A stretch of DNA of 8,315 nucleotides. It comes from an uncultured Actinomycetes bacterium. Lineage in GTDB: Bacteria > Actinomycetota > Thermoleophilia > Miltoncostaeales > Miltoncostaeaceae. The position numbers and the translations under genes are program-made. The notes below the pieces were generated by a model that saw only the letters and a program-made list of their open reading frames with translations, was not told where the DNA came from and ran no database searches. Each line of letters begins with the position of its first letter. Position 1 is the stretch's first letter. Shown here one piece after another: positions 6,658-8,315 of this stretch. The stretch lies in assembly GCA_937862675.1 (NCBI GenBank), contig CALMEC010000406.1, positions 1 to 8,315 on the forward strand. Direction: 5' to 3'.

Positions 6658-6663
6658 ACTCTA
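6658..6663 (-). promoter_or_regulatory. -10 box of the leuA leader transcript
   Basis: On the minus strand the sequence is TAGAGT, a TANNNT -10 box, 8 bases before the GTG of the leader ORF. It mirrors the gntR -10 box across the central dyad. Sequences at 16-18 bp upstream do not resemble TTGACA well, which is usual for actinobacterial promoters. Confidence 0.55.
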
Positions 6664-6668
6664 GCAGC

Positions 6669-6683
6669 ACTTGTCCGACAAGT
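6669..6683. promoter_or_regulatory. GntR/FadR-type operator between gntR and leuA
   Basis: ACTTGTC and GACAAGT form a perfect 7+7 dyad about a single C. The core TTGTCCGACAA fits the TNGTNNNACNA form typical of FadR-subfamily GntR operators. It lies upstream of both -10 boxes, within the spacer/-35 regions of the two divergent promoters, so a bound dimer should block both. The natural ligand protein is the adjacent regulator at 6703-7380 (inferred from adjacency and motif class). Confidence 0.75.
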
Positions 6684-6690
6684 AGACAGG

Positions 6691-6696
6691 TAGAGT
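6691..6696 (+). promoter_or_regulatory. -10 box of gntR, leaderless start
   Basis: TAGAGT ends 6 bp before the ATG at 6703, so the mRNA would begin at or next to the start codon. There is no Shine-Dalgarno sequence at normal spacing, which supports leaderless translation. The surrounding eight bases TAGAGTGG are the exact inverse of CCACTCTA at 6656-6663. Confidence 0.6.
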
Positions 6697-6702
6697 GGTG
6701 TC

Positions 6703-7380
6703 ATGGTGACCCTGCGCCGAACCCCGCTCGCCGATCAGGTGGCCGATGACCTCCGCCGCCGCATCCGCGCCGGCGAGTGGGAGGTCGGTCATCGCCTTCC
6801 CGGGGAGATGCGTCTCGCGGCGGATCTCGGCGTCGGTCGCTCGACGATCCGCGAGGCGATCCGCCAGCTCGTCGGACAGGGCGTACTGGTGTCACGACAG
6901 GGCGCGGGGGTCTTCCTGGTCTCGCGTGAGGGTGACGACGAATGGTCGGCGGTCCTCCGGGACGCGGACATCGTCGCGGTCGTCGAGGCCCGGATCGCCA
7001 TCGAGGCGGAGGCCGCGGCGCTCGCGGCCGACCGTCGCACGTCGGCGGATCTGCGCGCGATGCGGCGCGCGTTGGCCGAGCGGGCGCGTCATCGTGACGG
7101 CGGGGAGGGCCTGGTGGAGGTCGACATGGCCTTTCCCCGCGCCGTCGTGGCGGCCTGTCACAGTCCCGTGCTCATCGATCTCTTCGACGCCTTCGCGCCG
7201 CGGGTGTGCGAGGCGATGAACGAGATGGTCCGGTCCCATCCGGGATTCGACCGTGACGCCGATCATGACTGCCACGTGCGACTGGTCGACGCCGTCGCCG
7301 AGCGCGATGCGCCGCGGGCCGCCGATGAGAGCCGGACCCATCTCCTCACGCTGCGGGCGCGCCTCGTCGCCCCGGTCTGA
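6703..7380 (+). CDS. GntR family transcriptional regulator, FadR/FCD subfamily
   Basis: This is a 225-residue DNA-binding protein. The N-terminal winged helix-turn-helix is clear: LADQVADDLRRRIRAGEWEVG (about 9-29), RLPGEMRLAADLGVGRSTIREAIRQL (31-56) and the wing LVSRQGAGVFL (62-72). The rest is an all-helical FCD ligand domain. In FCD proteins a metal is usually held by Asp-x3-His plus two later His. Here Asp141 is present, the next expected His is Pro145 (DMAFPRAV), and candidate later ligands are His188 or His191 and His213. The metal site may therefore be altered. It is divergent from leuA, with a FadR-type dyad between their promoters, which points to autoregulation and control of leuA. 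The effector could be a leucine-pathway acid or an unrelated small acid; the sequence does not say. Confidence 0.92.
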   Translation: MVTLRRTPLADQVADDLRRRIRAGEWEVGHRLPGEMRLAADLGVGRSTIREAIRQLVGQGVLVSRQGAGVFLVSREGDDEWSAVLRDADIVAVVEARIAIEAEAAALAADRRTSADLRAMRRALAERARHRDGGEGLVEVDMAFPRAVVAACHSPVLIDLFDAFAPRVCEAMNEMVRSHPGFDRDADHDCHVRLVDAVAERDAPRAADESRTHLLTLRARLVAPV

Positions 7381-7392
7381 CGGCCGCCCGAG

Positions 7393-7420
7393 CTCCGTGG
7401 GATCGCAACCCGCGACGGAG
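7393..7420 (+). terminator. Possible gntR terminator hairpin
   Basis: CTCCGT (7393-7398) pairs with ACGGAG (7415-7420), with extra pairing possible inside the 16-base loop (TCGC with GCGA, or GGG with CCC). It begins 13 bases after the gntR stop and is followed by an AT-richer stretch rather than a T-run. Confidence 0.45.
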
Positions 7421-7574
7421 TAGAACCTCCATAAAGTAACAGTTGTCACATGGCGCCGGGCGACGCGGTAGGCTGCGCCCGATCGTTGGGAAACGGGATG
7501 ATCCCCGTCGGGGCCGTTCGTCGCATCTCCGGCGGACGGGTGTCCCGGTCGTCCCGACGATTATTTCGCATGCT

Positions 7575-7580
7575 TATGAT
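7575..7580 (+). promoter_or_regulatory. Possible -10 box for the surface-protein gene
   Basis: TATGAT differs from TATAAT by one base and stands in a rare AT-rich patch of this GC-rich window. No good -35 is seen 16-18 bp upstream. A TSS here would give a leader of about 105 bases. TAGGCT at 7469-7474 is an alternative. Confidence 0.35.
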
Positions 7581-7691
7581 CTCCGCGCGATCCGCCGAAG
7601 TTTCCGGTGCCGGTTCCCGTCTCCCACGTCGGGCCGACCCGGTGACGGACACCGCTGGAGCGGGTCGATCCCGATGCGTGACCACCGATCA

Positions 7692-8315
7692 ATGGACGAC
7701 GAGGGCGCTTTGAACTCTGGAACGACGGCCACCAGGACGACTCCGACATCGCCGGACGGCGCGGCGCACGCACGAATGCGGCGATCATGCGGGCTCCGGC
7801 GCCTGGTGACCCGGGCGCTCGTCGCCGCCGCGTTCCTCGGCGGCGCCGCATCGGCGTCGGCCGTCACCCTGTCGAAGGACGCACCGGCGACGGTGCTCCA
7901 CGGTGAGGACAGCACGGTGAGGGTCACCGTGTCGGGGCAGACCGGCGATCCGGACCTCTACAACCTCACCGTCCGTGACGTGCTCCCGGCGGGCGTCAGC
8001 TACGTGGCGGGGTCGTCCAGCCCGGAGCCCACGCAGATCCCGGTGGCCGACGGGACCACGGTCCTCGTCTGGTCGAATCTGGCCGACCTGTCCCCGGCAT
8101 CCAACTACACGCTGGTGTACAAGGTGGCGCACAGCGGCGCTCTGGACGTCGGTTCGACCTACACGAACACCGCCCAGGCGCTGCTCAACGTGGACCCCAG
8201 GATCGTGCCCGGGGTGAACCCGACGACGGGCGCGGCGGTGGCGGGGCCGTACACCATCGCGGGGGCCGGGGGGGGCAGCAGCACGGGGACGGGACCTCGG
8301 ACAACGAAGGAAGAA
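7692..8315 (+). CDS. Secreted DUF11-type repeat surface protein, N-terminal part
   Basis: This is a partial gene, 208 codons seen, running off the right edge. After an N-terminal Thr/Pro/Ser-rich stretch of about 28 residues comes a signal peptide: RRSCGLRRLVTR, a hydrophobic ALVAAAFLGGAA, then ASA with likely cleavage after residue 57. The mature part opens VTLSKDAPATVLHGEDSTVR and continues as an immunoglobulin-like DUF11 domain: YNLTVRDVLPAGVSYVAGSS, TTVLVWSNLADLSPASNYTL, and TYTNTAQALLNVDPR. Such proteins are usually very long, wall-anchored adhesins or pilus-like proteins. The start is uncertain. ATG 7692 is used; ATG 7674 (weak GGAG 13 bases upstream) and TTG 7710 (GAGG five bases upstream, the best ribosome binding site) are in frame, and ATG 7776 gives a compact signal peptide but lacks any binding site. 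A run of eight G at 8268-8275 encodes Gly in a linker. Confidence 0.8.
   Translation, partial: MDDEGALNSGTTATRTTPTSPDGAAHARMRRSCGLRRLVTRALVAAAFLGGAASASAVTLSKDAPATVLHGEDSTVRVTVSGQTGDPDLYNLTVRDVLPAGVSYVAGSSSPEPTQIPVADGTTVLVWSNLADLSPASNYTLVYKVAHSGALDVGSTYTNTAQALLNVDPRIVPGVNPTTGAAVAGPYTIAGAGGGSSTGTGPRTTKEE

Larger units (their letters stand above)
7381..7691. other. 311-base gap between gntR and the surface-protein gene
   Basis: No convincing gene is seen here. After the hairpin at 7393-7420 come an AT-richer patch (7421-7447), a TAGGCT box at 7469-7474 flanked by inverted CGGGCG/CGCCCG arms (7457-7462, 7476-7481), a CCCCG-T-CGGGG palindrome at 7503-7513, and a second AT-rich patch at 7560-7580 that ends in TATGAT. 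It is probably the promoter and 5' leader of the surface-protein gene. I see no recognised riboswitch. Short open frames on both strands in the gap have no start signals or family features. Confidence 0.5.

Noticed and set aside
7381..7691. Riboswitch in the leader of the surface-protein gene
   Set aside because: Several short inverted repeats are present, but none of the conserved cores I know (ydaO-type, c-di-GMP, cobalamin, SAM) could be recognised.
7450..7713. Possible 87-codon gene in the gap before the surface-protein gene
   Set aside because: No ribosome binding site, low-complexity translation, overlaps the surface-protein start, and codon third positions are not those of the neighbouring genes.
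1..8315. CRISPR array, tRNA/rRNA gene, insertion sequence or prophage
   Set aside because: No spaced direct repeats, cloverleaf, transposase motifs or terminal inverted repeats were seen anywhere in the window.

Overview
The window is about 8.3 kb of very GC-rich DNA with almost every third codon position G or C. The gene set is actinobacterial: a 2-isopropylmalate synthase of the long mycobacterial/corynebacterial type, an xseA-xseB pair, a FadR-type GntR regulator, TANNNT -10 boxes lying directly in front of start codons (leaderless mRNAs), and a secreted DUF11-type surface protein. The surface-protein type would suit Microbacteriaceae or relatives, but that genus-level guess is weak.

Layout. 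Positions 1-1449 (minus strand) hold an atypical short-chain dehydrogenase/epimerase-like gene followed by a DJ-1/PfpI family gene. The DJ-1/PfpI gene is interrupted by an in-frame TAA after codon 108 and then continues in the same frame to the window edge. Positions 1578-4593 (plus strand) hold an overlapping three-gene operon: an FAD-dependent amine-oxidase/phytoene-desaturase-like oxidoreductase, then xseA (GTGA overlap), then xseB (ATGA overlap). A dyad operator candidate and a -10 box precede it. A strong hairpin at 4669-4695 lies between the convergent xseB and leuA ends. Positions 4735-6522 (minus) are leuA. Positions 6703-7380 (plus) are a divergent GntR/FadR-family regulator. After a 311-base gap with hairpins and two possible promoters, a secreted DUF11-repeat protein begins near 7692 and runs off the right edge.

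The most interesting part is the 180-base leuA/gntR divergent region. It carries a perfect dyad (ACTTGTC-C-GACAAGT) of FadR-operator form, set between two mirror-image -10 boxes (TAGAGT on each strand). The leuA transcript then begins with an apparently leaderless small ORF that has four consecutive Leu codons. Next comes a 9-bp stem whose loop pairs perfectly over 7 bases with downstream RNA, forming an H-type pseudoknot. This fits the LEU element described for actinobacterial leuA genes. The Leu-codon run is also perfectly complementary over 7 bases to the leuA Shine-Dalgarno region, which suggests how ribosome stalling could open leuA translation. The inferred picture is two layers of control on leucine biosynthesis: a repressor acting at the promoter and leucine-codon sensing in the leader RNA.
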